From: Bolinopsis microptera
Lineage: Eukaryota; Ctenophora; Tentaculata; Lobata; Bolinopsidae
Length of the DNA: 64,000 bases
Assembly: GCF_026151205.1 (NCBI RefSeq)
Contig: NC_087077.1
Coordinates: forward strand, 19,961,975-20,025,974
Reading direction: 5' to 3'
The stretch's first letter is position 1, and each line of letters opens with the position of its first letter. A program made the position numbers and the translations under genes. Positions 23,286 to 33,489 of this stretch are shown here, one piece after another. The notes under the pieces were generated by a model that was not told the DNA's origin, did not search any database, and saw nothing but the letters and a program-made list of their open reading frames with translations.

Positions 23286-23550
23286 ACTTTGGGTACTTTG
23301 GGGACAAGTGCAGAATTTCGCCAGCAATTTAACCTCAAGTCTCCAAGATTTTTAGCCCCCATTGGTACCCAAAAGTCTCCTTTAGAAGTCATTTAATAAA
23401 AGATAATATCAAAACTACATAAAACTCGCCAAAACTTTGGGTACTTATGGGGACAAATGGAAAATTTCACCAGCGATTTGACCTTCAGTCCCTATGATTT
23501 TCGTCCCCATTGGTGCTCAAAAGTCTCCATCAGTAGTCATTGCCCCCCCC
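23281..23550. repeat. Two imperfect tandem copies of a ~155-bp unit, ending in poly-C
   Basis: TTTGGGTACTT...GGGGACAA, then an AATTTC.CCAGC block, then CCCCATTGGT and AAAAGTCTCC occur at about 23,289-23,380 and 23,436-23,530. The pair lies just outside the right palindrome end and closes in an 18-base C run. Confidence 0.65.
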
Positions 23551-23767
23551 CCCCCCCCCCTCATCCTGTGTCGGCTGTATTCAATTCTGATTGTACCACG
23601 GTTAAAAAATGCCAGTTAAATGTACCAACTCTCGTTTTATTTATTGTACCGACTCTCGCTCTTCGACCACGCTTTTCGTCTACTTGGCGTAGGGCGCGGT
23701 AATATTTCATGTAATCACGCACACACGTATCGCGCGCGATGTAGAAATAAGTGCAGCGCACATGGTC

Positions 23768-23990
23768 TTGTGGGTGACCCCCGTAATCCATGTGGTGGGG
23801 CAGGAGGGTCAAGCACTGTTTTTGTGGGTGACCCCCGTAATCCATGTGGTGGGGCAGGAGGGTCAAGCACTGTTTTTTCTGAAATGAACCTCCTGATCCA
23901 TGTGGTGGGGCAGGAGGGTCAAGCACTGTTTCTGAAATGAACCTCCTGATCCATGCGGTGGGGCAGGAGGGTCAAGCAATGTTCTTTTCA
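23768..23990. repeat. ~55-bp minisatellite, four copies
   Basis: Four copies of a unit containing ATCCATGTGGTGGGGCAGGA and GGGTCAAGCACTGTT. Copies 1-2 begin GGGTGACCCCCGTA; copies 3-4 begin ATGAACCTCCTGA. Open frames on both strands here are repeat translations. Confidence 0.85.
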
Positions 23991-24220
23991 GGTTGACCCT
24001 CCTGCGCCATTATAGTATGTCCTCAAACCGAGTTAAACAGTGGTCCATGTATGACAAAAATAAACCATGCAATTAAGGGGACATACACCAAAACCATTTA
24101 TGGTTGAACCCATCAAATCACTATATCTGCAGCTTGTAACCAAATTCTCGAATTGGGTCGGAACTCATCTCCTCTAACTCTCCTGTAACTCTCCTCTAAC
24201 TCTCCTCTAACTAACAACTG

Positions 24221-24516
24221 TTAATTATCGCAGATGTCTTGAGACAAACCACACGACACCCGCCACGGGTTCAGCAATGTTGTACTGGTTAAATGGAGTG
24301 CCATCACTATCTGAACTGATACCAAGAGTAAAATACCACAAATAGTGCAGCTGAGCCCGTAGGAGGAGACGTGGATGACGAAGCCCCCGCAGAGAGGACC
24401 AAGGAAGGAGCCTAGGAAGAAAGAGGAGGAGTAGATACCGCCCATGTGACAGCTGGCGACGTTCTCTGAGAGTCCCGTCCGGTGTTTGTAGTGAGCTATC
24501 ATGAGGGGCAGGGCTG
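24221..24516 (-). pseudogene. MFS transporter (SLC18B1-like), last exon
   Basis: The minus frame reads ALPLMIAHYKHRTGLSENV, GGIYSSSFFLGSFLGPLCGG and FVIHVSSYGLSCTICGILLL, and ends in a stop at 24,221. This matches transmembrane helices 10-12 of SLC18B1-type vesicular amine/polyamine transporters (glycine-rich 'slG.fiGP..gG' helix). The acceptor is a NAGNAG (TGTAGCAG) near 24,514-24,518. With the pieces at 24,900 and 25,626 it gives only part of a 12-helix protein, so this is probably a gene remnant, or a gene with exons missed or lost. Substrate cannot be inferred. Confidence 0.6.
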
Positions 24517-24625
24517 CTACATGGGGGGAGGGGGTATTTGTTTAGTTTTGGAGGGGGGTATTAGATTTAGTTGGGGGGAGGGGTTATTAGATTTAGTTTG
24601 CAGGGCTGCTACCTGGGGGAGGGGG
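24505..24625 (-). repeat. Duplicated splice acceptor region before last MFS exon
   Basis: The acceptor and first exon bases (GTAGCAGCCCTGC on the minus strand) plus the upstream C/T-rich tract occur twice, at 24,508-24,520 and about 24,601-24,613, with G-rich intervening repeats on the plus strand. Confidence 0.6.
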
Positions 24626-24897
24626 GTTTTAGTTTAGTTGGGGGGGGGGGGGGTATTAGTTCTTTACTTTAGTTTGCATGATTTGTACTTTTATAGTGGG
24701 TAGGCATCAAATCCTGATGTAAGTCGAACCTTTCTTTTTGAACCTATGAATCCAGATAGAAAAGTAGAAGCAGTATAGAAAAGAGAAGCAACAGTCATCA
24801 TCCACCCACTGTTGGTTTTTGAAGTTTCCCACTCGTGTAGCATGTAATTACTAAAGAATGATATCGCTATACAATACAGAACCCATCACAAACAAGC

Positions 24898-25165
24898 TTA
24901 GTATCTGAAAATAAGGAGACGTTGTCTTCTTTGATTTAAGAACTTTAGATTTGTCAAGCTTGAAGGAAAATCGGATAAAAATATTGTCAATTCTGCGACG
25001 GTTATTTTAAGAAAACCGATTGTAAGATCAAATATCATTTCATTTACCAAAATTGGCCAGTATAAAACGTCTTTAGAATCAGGGGTTACATCAGGAACAT
25101 CACTTTCGTTGCCGTTTAACCAGAACGTGCAGAAATACGCTGCTACACAGGACACTACCACTTAT
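24898..25165 (-). pseudogene. MFS transporter, middle coding segment
   Basis: The minus frame reads VVSCVAAYFCTFWLNGNESD, then VLYWPILVNEMIFDLTIGFL and later AELTIFLSDFPSSL. It has the order expected after helix 6 of SLC18B1: a helix, an acidic loop, then the helix with 'lylvN....F..t'. About 80 residues expected between this and the last exon (helices 8-9) are not found in the 380 bp separating them. Exon ends are uncertain. Confidence 0.45.
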
Positions 25166-25317
25166 ACCCCTGAAAATATTTCTTTGAATAATACTCTGAT
25201 GAAAACACAACCATATTTTACATGTTTTCACTTTTCAGCCTGTTTTCTCAGATGTCAGAGGTTCTGATCTCATCCGAAATTAAACTATGTAGGCAGGTAT
25301 AATTGAAGGAAGATTAA

Positions 25318-25412
25318 AGATGTAATTGTAACATGGTAACTTGCTACAAGTTACCATGTTATCAGTAAGTCAATAGATATTTACATGTTAAATACTAGTA
25401 AATATCTATTGA
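25318..25412. repeat. Two nested short hairpins
   Basis: AACATGGTAACTTG/CAAGTTACCATGTT and GTAAGTCAATAGATATTTAC/GTAAATATCTATTGACTTAC are perfect inverted repeats with short loops, next to the 11-bp array. Confidence 0.75.
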
Positions 25413-25625
25413 CTTACTGATTACTTACTGGTTACTGGTTACTTACTGGTTACTTACTGGTTACTGGTTACTTACTGGTTACTTACTGGTTACTTACTGG
25501 TTACTTACTGGTTACTTACTGGTTAATTACTGGTTACTTACTGGTTACTTCCTGGTTACTTACTGGTTACTTACTGGTTAATTACTGGTTACTTACTGGT
25601 TACTTACTGGTTACTGGTTACTTAC
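25405..25625 (-). repeat. 11-bp array of consensus 5' splice sites
   Basis: About 20 units of AGTAAGTAACC (minus strand), some shortened to AGTAACC. The exon at 25,626 ends directly on the first unit, so the real donor (A|GTAAGT) is the first member of the array. Confidence 0.8.
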
Positions 25626-25787
25626 TCGTGATATTAAGAGTAGCCCAGAATCCAAAGTTCTCATAAAAGAAGCCGCTCATCTCAAACCCCGCCATCATAC
25701 AGAAACTAAAAGACAGCTCGTAAGCTGACGTAACCAGGGCTACGTTGTCAGGGAAACTCTGTGACATCATGTCCAGAAAACGAACAT
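25626..25787 (-). pseudogene. MFS transporter (SLC18B1-like), upstream exon
   Basis: The minus frame reads DMMSQSFPDNVALVTSAYEL, then SFCMMAGFEMSGFFYENFGF and WATLNIT. It matches the SLC18B1 helix-5/6 region (post-loop 'fP..rg.v.G...t..g.g...GP..gg.LY...GF'). It is bounded by an acceptor TTTCAG at 25,788-25,790 and a donor A|GTAAGT at 25,625. Both boundaries sit inside tandem repeats of the splice site itself. No exons for helices 1-4 were found upstream, where a LINE fragment lies. Confidence 0.6.
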
Positions 25788-25845
25788 CTGAAATGGAAAA
25801 ACGAACATCTGAAATGGGAAAACGAACATCTTGAATGGGAAAAAT
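25781..25845 (-). repeat. Three tandem 3' splice-site copies
   Basis: The 21-bp unit (minus strand CATTTCAGATGTTCGTTTTCC) is repeated three times. The copy nearest the exon provides the acceptor; the two upstream copies carry the same AG|ATGTTCG. Confidence 0.75.
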
Positions 25846-26306
25846 AAAAAATAAAAGAAGGAGAAATGGTAAAAACTCTCTATATTTCCCTGCGGAGCTG
25901 TCCCTCTCCAATACTAGTACAAAAAAATTATTTAAAGATATTAAGACAATGAAACAGCGAGCTTTCAAAGGATTTTCTACGTTTTTAGTTCTTTTAGTTT
26001 TAGGTTATAGGTACAATGGGTGTCCTTAGTGACTGATTAAAACTCTTCCATAAATATAATCAAAATTTCGTTGAAGGCACTTAATTTTCATTCTTTTTGT
26101 CCACCCACCTGTCAGTCACTTTCTTCATATGCTCAATTTGTATCTCAAAACCATTACATGGTATAACCGTATCAACATACCGCGAAACTGGTGAGTGCTT
26201 TATCACGATCTGTTATTATTTATTAAATCAAAGTTCTAAACAAAGGATAGTTTAAAAAACAACGCCCAAGTCTAATCTTTCCCTAAAACAAAAACTAAAA
26301 AAAACT

Positions 26307-26720
26307 TCATTGCAAATTCCGCCAATATCTCTTGTCATAACTCAAATTACGGAGATAATGCAGGCCAAAGATATTATTCAAATAAAGATTTCTTTTACAT
26401 AAATCATGCACAATCAGCGAGAATAGATTGCTTTGGGGTCTTCCTCTTCTCCCTGGTAAGTCCAGTGTATTGATGGCAAAAATGAGGGAAGAAAACGCTG
26501 GTCCGTCAATAGGACCCCGCAAAACATGTCCTAACATTCTCCACCGACTACGGGCCACTTTTTCTGACAATGGTTCAGCATTGCAGCGTTTATACAAGTT
26601 TTTGTTGGAGATGACTCCTGGGTACTTTATATTCAAAATAGTGCGAAGATGTCTGCGGTGAACAACATCTAGTTTTTCAAGGAATATTTTGGGGACGGCC
26701 CAACAGGATGAGTTGTACAT
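26307..26720 (-). pseudogene. RTE-like LINE, C-terminal fragment
   Basis: A 137-codon minus frame: YNSSCWAVPKIFLEKLDVVH, then RRHLRTILNIKYPGV, RSRWRMLGHVLR, LPGRRGRPQSNLF, and a terminal RDKRYW-like block. This is the well-conserved C-terminal region of animal endonuclease-reverse transcriptases (RTE-like). The RT and endonuclease domains upstream are missing: a 5'-truncated insertion. Confidence 0.8.
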
Positions 26721-26779
26721 AAGAACCGATACGACACCCTCTGTCGCACGATATCACGATCTATCAAAGCTAAATTTGG

Positions 26780-26905
26780 CGGTAATCGTACTGTAGTGCG
26801 ACACGTACTCTAGTGCGACACGTACTCTAGTGCGAAGTCCGACAAAAACACCCTCTGTCGCACTAGGGTACGTGTCGCACTACGATCCAGGTAGCGTACT
26901 CTACT
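26780..26905. repeat. Inverted repeats of TAGTGCGACACGTACTCTAG
   Basis: Two direct copies of GTGCGACACGTACTCTA (about 26,795-26,835) face inverted forms (ACCCTCTGTCGCACTAGGGTACGTGTCGCACTAC, 26,850-26,885). A small foldback unit with GTCGCACTA ends. Confidence 0.6.
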
Positions 26906-27800
26906 GCGACAAAATATCCTGACTTATTTCCAAGTTCAGGTCACATCCTATCCTTCTTATGGACCATTAAGTGATTCGTCGGGTCGGTTCACGTCACTTA
27001 TTTCGAAGTGATCTTGCGAATACGATTCTTCGGTTTACATTACGTGTTTCGAAGTGATCCACTGATCACAATTCCTTCGGGTCAGTTCAAGCCACGTATG
27101 CAGTGTGTGATCCACCGGGTAACTCGTAAACAGCATATGATCCTCATTCCTATCACACGCATCGTATGAAGGTATATCTCCGATTTGGATAACAAGTTCA
27201 TATGCCTGGGCCATATATAACTATAAGGTCACGATGATTCTACCAAAGCATCGAACAACATCAACATGTCTTCTTCAATCACCTTCATTCCTGGACGCGT
27301 TTCCGGGACTAACGATATAATTTTATTTCGTAAATCGTTACTTGACTGCAGAGTGCAGATCATTATTATTTTTAGACTTCACAGAATTTATAGTCACTCT
27401 GACAGTTAGGTATAAATACTGGAAGATGTAAAACAATAGTTGTACGTGTGACTAGCACTGATCACATGTTAACCTCGTTATAGAAAATGAGATTAGAGTT
27501 AGACATTATCACATTTTTGTTCCTTCTACAGATTATTATTAAGTTATCAGTATTAGTGTTTACTCAACTTTGTTAGATCATCATTTCCAGAAAAATTGTG
27601 TTGCTTTAGTCGTACTGTGTATACTTTAAATTCTCCGACGGTTTTTTTGTTTTTAATTTAGCGTTTGTCATTATGAATTCGGAATCTTCAGCTTCTAAAA
27701 CTTAAAGTTTTTATAATGTAGTAGTAGTACGTGCTAAACCACTCTACAATCGACCTTCGAGTTTTTCTAAAAGGGCCCCGACAGTTAAACCAACTTAAAT
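26905..27800. other. Intergenic, no gene seen
   Basis: Contains loosely repeated 57-bp stretches (TTCGAAGTGATC..., 26,985-27,125) and a TATAAATA at about 27,410. No coding sequence was recognised before the LINE at 27,860. Confidence 0.4.
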
Positions 27801-27859
27801 ATATATATATATATATATATACTATTTCAAACATTCTAAAAGACTGTAGGTCTTATAAC

Positions 27860-30023
27860 ATGACAAATTTCAACCGGCTGTCAAAAAACATACTTAACCA
27901 TAACAAGCCGTTTATATCTATTGTGTTTAACAACATTGATGGGAACGCATCTAACTTTGACAGCTTTATTACTGATATGAGTCAATAAGATGAGAAATTT
28001 GCAGTTATTGCGCTAGCTGAAACAAACATTGATGAGGAAAATAAGGATCTATACAAAATTGATGGTTACAGCAGTGAGTACAACTCCAAAACTGATGGGA
28101 AAAGAAAGGTAGTGGCCTTGGTGTATATATTGACAACAAGTACCAATACAGCCGAATCGAAAAGTTATGTAAATGCTCTAACAATCTTGAAACACTTTTT
28201 GTTGAGATCACTAACACAGAGGTTCCACAGATTGCTGGTGTTGTTTACAGGCCCCCTAGTGGTGATATTCTAGATGCACTTGCTGAGCTTGATGTGTTGA
28301 TGAAATTCCTACCGTCTAATAATGTAGCCTTGACAGGTGACTTCAATGTTGATCTTTTGGCCCAGGGACGAAACATAGCCGAATTTGAACAAACTATCTA
28401 CAGTAACAATTTAATCCCTTTGATATCGATTGCCACCCATGCCAAGCCGGGTTGCAACGAAAGCTTAATTGATAATATTTTAGTGAACTCTACTGAGCGT
28501 GTCTTAGGATCTGGAATTCTTGAATCCAAGATTTCCCATCATAACCCCATCTTCTGTTTCATATCGTGTAATACTAAAGAGAGTCCAACTGATACCAAAC
28601 TTAAATCTAAGTATGATTACTGTGAGTCTAATATAGAAAGCTTCCTTAATGATATCGGAAGGGATATCTACCAATCGAACTTTTCGTATGATGAAGAAGG
28701 TTTTAAAAATTTGTCGAAACTGTCCATGAAAAAATCGAACTGAATTTCAAAGTGGACTCTACTGCTGGTTTTCAATCAAAACGCAATAGATTGATGAATC
28801 CATGGATCACTTCTGCGTTAATTAAATCTGTGTTTACTAAAGGCTTTCACTTCGTGTACCAAAATCAACCCATTAGGTGAGGAAACTTTATATCTTAAGT
28901 ATAAGGAGTATCGTTCTATCCTAAACAAAGCTATAAAATCTGCGAAAAAAGCCCACTATGGGAAAAAATTTGAACTTGCTAAAGGAAATATTAAAAAAAC
29001 CTGGGAATTGATTAACGAACTCAGGGGTAAATCTAAAAAAGATATAAAAGCATCATTCTTAATTGATGGTAGAATTGTAACTGAACGCCGTGAGATTGCC
29101 AACGGATTTAACATCTACTTCTCGTCTATTGCTCGTACTCTTAATTCAAAAGTTCAATCTTCTGTACCATCTCGTACGGTAACTGATGGCAATTTCAATA
29201 AAACGAAGTTTAAACAATACCTCAAGGGCAGAGAAAGAATAGTGAACTCTTTTTTTCTCAGCCCCTGTGACGAGGAAGAGATAAGTAAAATTATTGGTAG
29301 CCTTGAAAATGGGAAGGCAAGTGATATCTCTGTTAAAGTCTTAAAAAAGAGTGTAAATTATCTGTCTGGTCATATCTCTAGATTCTTTAATTGGTTCTTG
29401 GACAATGGGGTCTTTCCAAACAAGCTTAAAACGGCTCTATTACACCAATTTATAAAAAAGGAGACTCACGATGCCTTGATAACTATCGACCTGTTTCTAC
29501 ATTACCGATATTTGGAAAAATACTTGAGAAAATAATTTATAATAGGTTATATAATTACCTCAGTGCTATGAACGTGATTTATGATCGACAATTTGGTTTT
29601 AGAAAACAAAACTCAACATCTCATGCCGTAAACTATTCTGTCAATAAAATACTTAATGAGATTGAACAGAAAAATCATGTAATTGGAATATTTATTGATC
29701 TAAGTAAAGCATTTGACACAATTGAGCACGATAAACTCCTGCATAAACTTGAACACTATGGAGTAAGAGGTATTGCACTAAAAACTCTTGCTAGCTATCT
29801 AACAAACCGTAGCCAAGTAACTTCTTTTCAAACTGAAAAATCGGATAAGTGTTCAGTTGAGTATGGTGTACCCCAGGGGTCAGTGTTAGGACCTCTACTA
29901 TTTCTGATTTATATAAATGATATTGTGAGCTCCTCAAGCTTGGCTGAATTCGTCCTGTTTGCTGATGATACAAATATTTTTGTGATAGGTAGTTCAGCAC
30001 AGGAAACATGGCTAACCTTTTAA
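27860..30023 (+). pseudogene. CR1/L2-like LINE ORF2, frameshifted and 3'-truncated
   Basis: Frames at 27,860-27,987, about 28,000-28,740, 29,008-29,460 and 29,470-30,023 together read an apurinic-type endonuclease and a reverse transcriptase. Endonuclease blocks are ISIVFNNIDG, IALAETNIDE, GVVYRPPSG, ALTGDFNVDL and a terminal SKISHHNPI. RT blocks are NYRPVSTLPIFGKILEKII, RQFGFRKQNSTSHA, FIDLSKAFDTIEHDKLL, YGVPQGSVLGPLLFLIYIND and the catalytic FADD box (LFADDTN). At least three frameshifts or stops (for example 27,988 and 29,455) and loss of the part after FADD make it inactive. The non-coding tail to about 30,320 may be its 3' region. Confidence 0.85.
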
Positions 30024-30609
30024 ACTATAATTTAAAACCTAAACCTAAACTAAAACTCAACTGGGCTCTCCTATGTCACCAAACTAAACCAATAAGTAAT
30101 TTTATATTATTATATTTTTCTATATTTGTATAACAAGTATATTGACGTAGTGGATGGTTGAGGGGGTTTCAAGCACAGGTCACTCTCAAATCCTAAAGAT
30201 AAGCAATGGCCTTCGGCACTTGAAACCTCTTCAAACCTCCCCTGATTTATTTATTATTGATATTGTTTGATTGTGCCGTAAAAATAAATATTTGTTTTAT
30301 TAAATATTTGTTTTATTATAATACTTAGATGTACGAGTTTGGGATCGAGTGTCGAGGGTACCCCTTTGTAATGTGATCTCTGAAGGCAGGCCTATCTCCT
30401 TCGCAATACGAGCTCAGAAGCGGGAGCTCTGCTTTTAGAGGTACGTATCGAGAATGACTCTGACCGAAATGACTCTGACCGATATGCGATACTGGGCCGC
30501 GCACAGGGGTGTAAGAAGCGAAGGGGGCAGGTTCGGGCCATCGCCCAATCCACCCCATTAAATTTGGGCAAGGGGCCAAAAAGGGCCAACTTTTCAACTT
30601 CAAACTTAG

Positions 30610-30937
<328 letters not shown>

Positions 30938-31349
30938 AAGCTGATTGGTCACCCAATTAAGCTGATTAACTGCGTGGGAACTAGATTCAATTGGGTGCAG
31001 TTGTAGGTCACCCGAAACGAAAGGGCCAGATGAGGCAAAACAGTTGGCCCAATTTCGCCCCTCAGCTGCACATAGTATAACTGCACTGGCACTGCAAATA
31101 ACTTAGCTGTTACAGATGGTAAAACTAATACACACTTATCAAAGAAATATCTTTAAAAGTATCAAAAATTTATCATTTTCTGGGCAAAGGAGCCAATGAG
31201 GCAAAAACGTTGGCCCCTTTTTGCCAACCTGCCCAAGGTAAAACATTTTGTTGTCACTAAGCTTTTTTATTGCGTAAAATCATGCTATGTTTAAAACGAA
31301 CTGATGTTAATTGTTTCATCATTTCAATTTAGCAGGCTGGATATTGGTA

Positions 31350-32822
31350 ATGACAATCATCACACTCTTTGTGGCAAATTCTACCTGGGAAAGTGCAGCA
31401 ACCGATCTGACATCTAAATTGTGGGATAGAGGGGTAAAGAAAGGTTCTATACTGTGGATAGATGCTCATGAGGATCTAAATTCTTTCGTGTGTCACCTCA
31501 CAGCATATTGGGATGATAGGTTCGAGACGACTGAGGAGCAAACCCGTATAAAGTACAAACTGATAAACGGGTCATTCTCATGGGAAACCTTCTACAACCA
31601 AGCAGATCAGTTTGTCTCTATGTTGGAGCCAAGAGATGTCATTTCCATCACAGCCTCCTGCAGCATGAACTACAGCATTCTATTTGTACCAACAGTAGCA
31701 AAGGCCGTTTTATTTGTCTTCTACTACGACAACTTCTACTACCTCAACAATTTTCAGTTTACAAATTGGTGCGATAACAAATCCGCGATGACAACTCCTG
31801 CAGTGAGAAATGAAATACCAGCCGAATGGGGCGACATGGGAGCGTATGGCGGCAAGCTGCAATTAGATTTGGAAACCTTCGGCCTGCCGAAAGCGAAAAC
31901 CCCTGCATTAGATTCATTTAGGGAAAAGCAAATCATAAAGCACTGCGAGGTAAGAGAAAGAAACTGGGAAGAAGCCGCAGAAAAAATTATCGGTGAGCTA
32001 AAAGACAAAGGGGCTAAGGCAGGACAAATAATTGCGATAGACGCGCATAATAATGGAGCTACTGGACAAGCGATCTTCTCTGCATGGTGGAACGAGTCTC
32101 TTGATAATCTCGGAGACTTAAACGGATATATGATGAAGGAGGGAATAAATAATTTGAACTCTTGGGAAGCACAGGCAATCGAAGCAAGAGAAAATATTAC
32201 AAATAAGAGTGCTGGAAATACTATAAAAGTCTTCTCATTCACCTCTTGTTATAACGATATCTTGGGCTTGCCTTATGGAGTGACATATACTTTCTACGCA
32301 GAAGATAAGGTAGTAAAAGATGGGTTCATCCTGGATGAAGTGAACATCAAAACGGAGAAACCAGTGAGACGCATGAAAATACCACCAAAAACACGCATTA
32401 ACACAAGTGATGTAAATGTAGAGCATAGGGAAACATTGAGTGAAACATTGGAAAAGACATCTACTTTCACGAGTACCTACGAGCGTACATCTGGCTGGAA
32501 GTTGACTGCAGGGGCTAAGATCCCGCTTCCTGACATTCCAGTGACCATATCTGCAACCGCTGAGAGAAACCAAACTGAAAAATGGGAAGAAAAGAAAGAA
32601 ATTGTTACCAAAGAGAGCATTGGTTTTGTAACTGAAGAACAATTTATCGTTCCGCCAAAATCGATCTTAGTTGTAAGATTTATTGAGGAAATAAGCGAAT
32701 TTTCTGCCCCCTACACAATGACGATGGTATCAGGGAGGGTCTCCAGCGGAATCTGGAAAACTAAGAAAACAACTGTACACACATGTAGTAAATCCTTCCC
32801 GTTGGGTACACCAGGTCAGTAA
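31350..32822 (+). CDS. Secreted aerolysin-like (ETX/MTX2-type) pore-forming protein with duplicated N-terminal domain
   Basis: Beta-pore-forming proteins of the aerolysin superfamily are secreted, oligomerise and insert a beta-barrel into membranes; animal members serve in venom, defence or digestion. The first ATG in frame is 31,350 (490 aa). The frame stays open upstream from 31,311 without an ATG, with an acceptor-like TTTAGCAG at 31,331-31,335, so an unseen first exon completing a signal peptide (GWILVMTIITLFVA) is likely. Counting from 31,311, residues 25-140 and 218-332 are two copies of one domain, each with a W-E-x-A-A start, KxGxIxxIDAH and a late SxxSC-type segment. Residues about 345-500 are Ser/Thr-rich alternating beta sequence with an amphipathic stretch near 380-430, the aerolysin-type pore module. 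The exon end CAG|GTCAGT could be a donor. AATAAA follows at 33,059. The family call rests on pattern, not alignment. Confidence 0.6.
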   Translation: MTIITLFVANSTWESAATDLTSKLWDRGVKKGSILWIDAHEDLNSFVCHLTAYWDDRFETTEEQTRIKYKLINGSFSWETFYNQADQFVSMLEPRDVISITASCSMNYSILFVPTVAKAVLFVFYYDNFYYLNNFQFTNWCDNKSAMTTPAVRNEIPAEWGDMGAYGGKLQLDLETFGLPKAKTPALDSFREKQIIKHCEVRERNWEEAAEKIIGELKDKGAKAGQIIAIDAHNNGATGQAIFSAWWNESLDNLGDLNGYMMKEGINNLNSWEAQAIEARENITNKSAGNTIKVFSFTSCYNDILGLPYGVTYTFYAEDKVVKDGFILDEVNIKTEKPVRRMKIPPKTRINTSDVNVEHRETLSETLEKTSTFTSTYERTSGWKLTAGAKIPLPDIPVTISATAERNQTEKWEEKKEIVTKESIGFVTEEQFIVPPKSILVVRFIEEISEFSAPYTMTMVSGRVSSGIWKTKKTTVHTCSKSFPLGTPGQ

Positions 32823-33485
32823 GATATATTAGTATTATTTTTCAAACGTTACATTTTTTATGGAGTGATAAATCATAAAAGGTTTTTAAAAATTAAAAAC
32901 GTTACAAAAATACAAACGTAGGATTAGATTCATAAAACTTTACATCTTATTCTTAGGTGTTAAAATATATTGAAAATAATTAAATACTAGTCTGTATCAT
33001 CAATGAAACAAGAAATTTTCAATGAAACAAGAAATTTAATTTTAGCACATTTTTACAGAATAAAAAGATGTAAAACAATTCATAAAATATAATGCCCATT
33101 TGGTGTATGACTTTTTGTCTTGACTGCTAGTTTGGTTTAAGAAGGACAGGTAACTAACGGGGCAAGGAATGCAATAAACTTTTATATTATTATTATTATT
33201 AACAAACACTTCTTCAGGTGACGAGATCGAAAGAGAACTTAAAAACACTGACATCTACTAGCCGGACTTCGCATGCTACGTGACGCATATAATGGCGGTT
33301 GGGCGCTACTGCAAGCGCGAGAGGGGTCTGGTTAGATCTGTAGAGAGCCTTGATTTATTTTGTGGATCTCTTGCAGTGACTCCAGATATTACCTTTGAAC
33401 ACGTAACGGACTTTGAAACAAAATCTCCTCAAATCTAACAAAAACTTAATAATATGAACGCGAACAATTAGCATGAATAATAAAT
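32823..33485. other. 3' flank of the pore-former gene, otherwise nothing seen
   Basis: AT-rich sequence with AATAAA at 33,059 and 33,172 and an (ATT) run at 33,188. No second gene is visible. Confidence 0.4.
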
Positions 33486-33489
33486 CTTT

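Larger units (their letters stand above)
4422..23292. repeat. Giant (~19 kb) near-perfect palindrome
   Basis: Every open frame in 4.4-10 kb reappears in inverse order and orientation at 17.7-23.3 kb, with coordinate sums constant at about 27,709. Examples are 7,161-8,012 with 19,697-20,548, and 9,779-9,970 with 17,739-17,930. Towards the centre the sum shifts to about 29,255 and then 29,161, because of a 1.78-kb segment only in the left arm (11,006-12,786), about 95 bp extra near 15,826-15,962 and about 250 bp extra near 16,650-16,920 in the right arm. The left arm is 4,422-14,554, the right arm 14,615-23,292, with about 60 bp of unpaired centre. Outer arm differences seen are mainly one-base changes in homopolymer runs; the central kilobase shows real substitutions. 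A genuine inverted duplication and a head-to-head assembly error both remain possible. Confidence 0.93.

Noticed and set aside
23561-23940. Overlapping 106- and 121-codon frames on opposite strands with PHGSGGS-like repeats
   Set aside because: Four tandem copies of a 55-bp unit; no start or splice context and both strands equally open.
25400-25625. Direct-repeat array considered as a CRISPR array
   Set aside because: The units are contiguous 11-bp repeats with no spacers, and the window is eukaryotic.
31754-32642. Two minus-strand frames of 135-162 codons
   Set aside because: Antisense shadows of the pore-former coding sequence; no splice or domain support.
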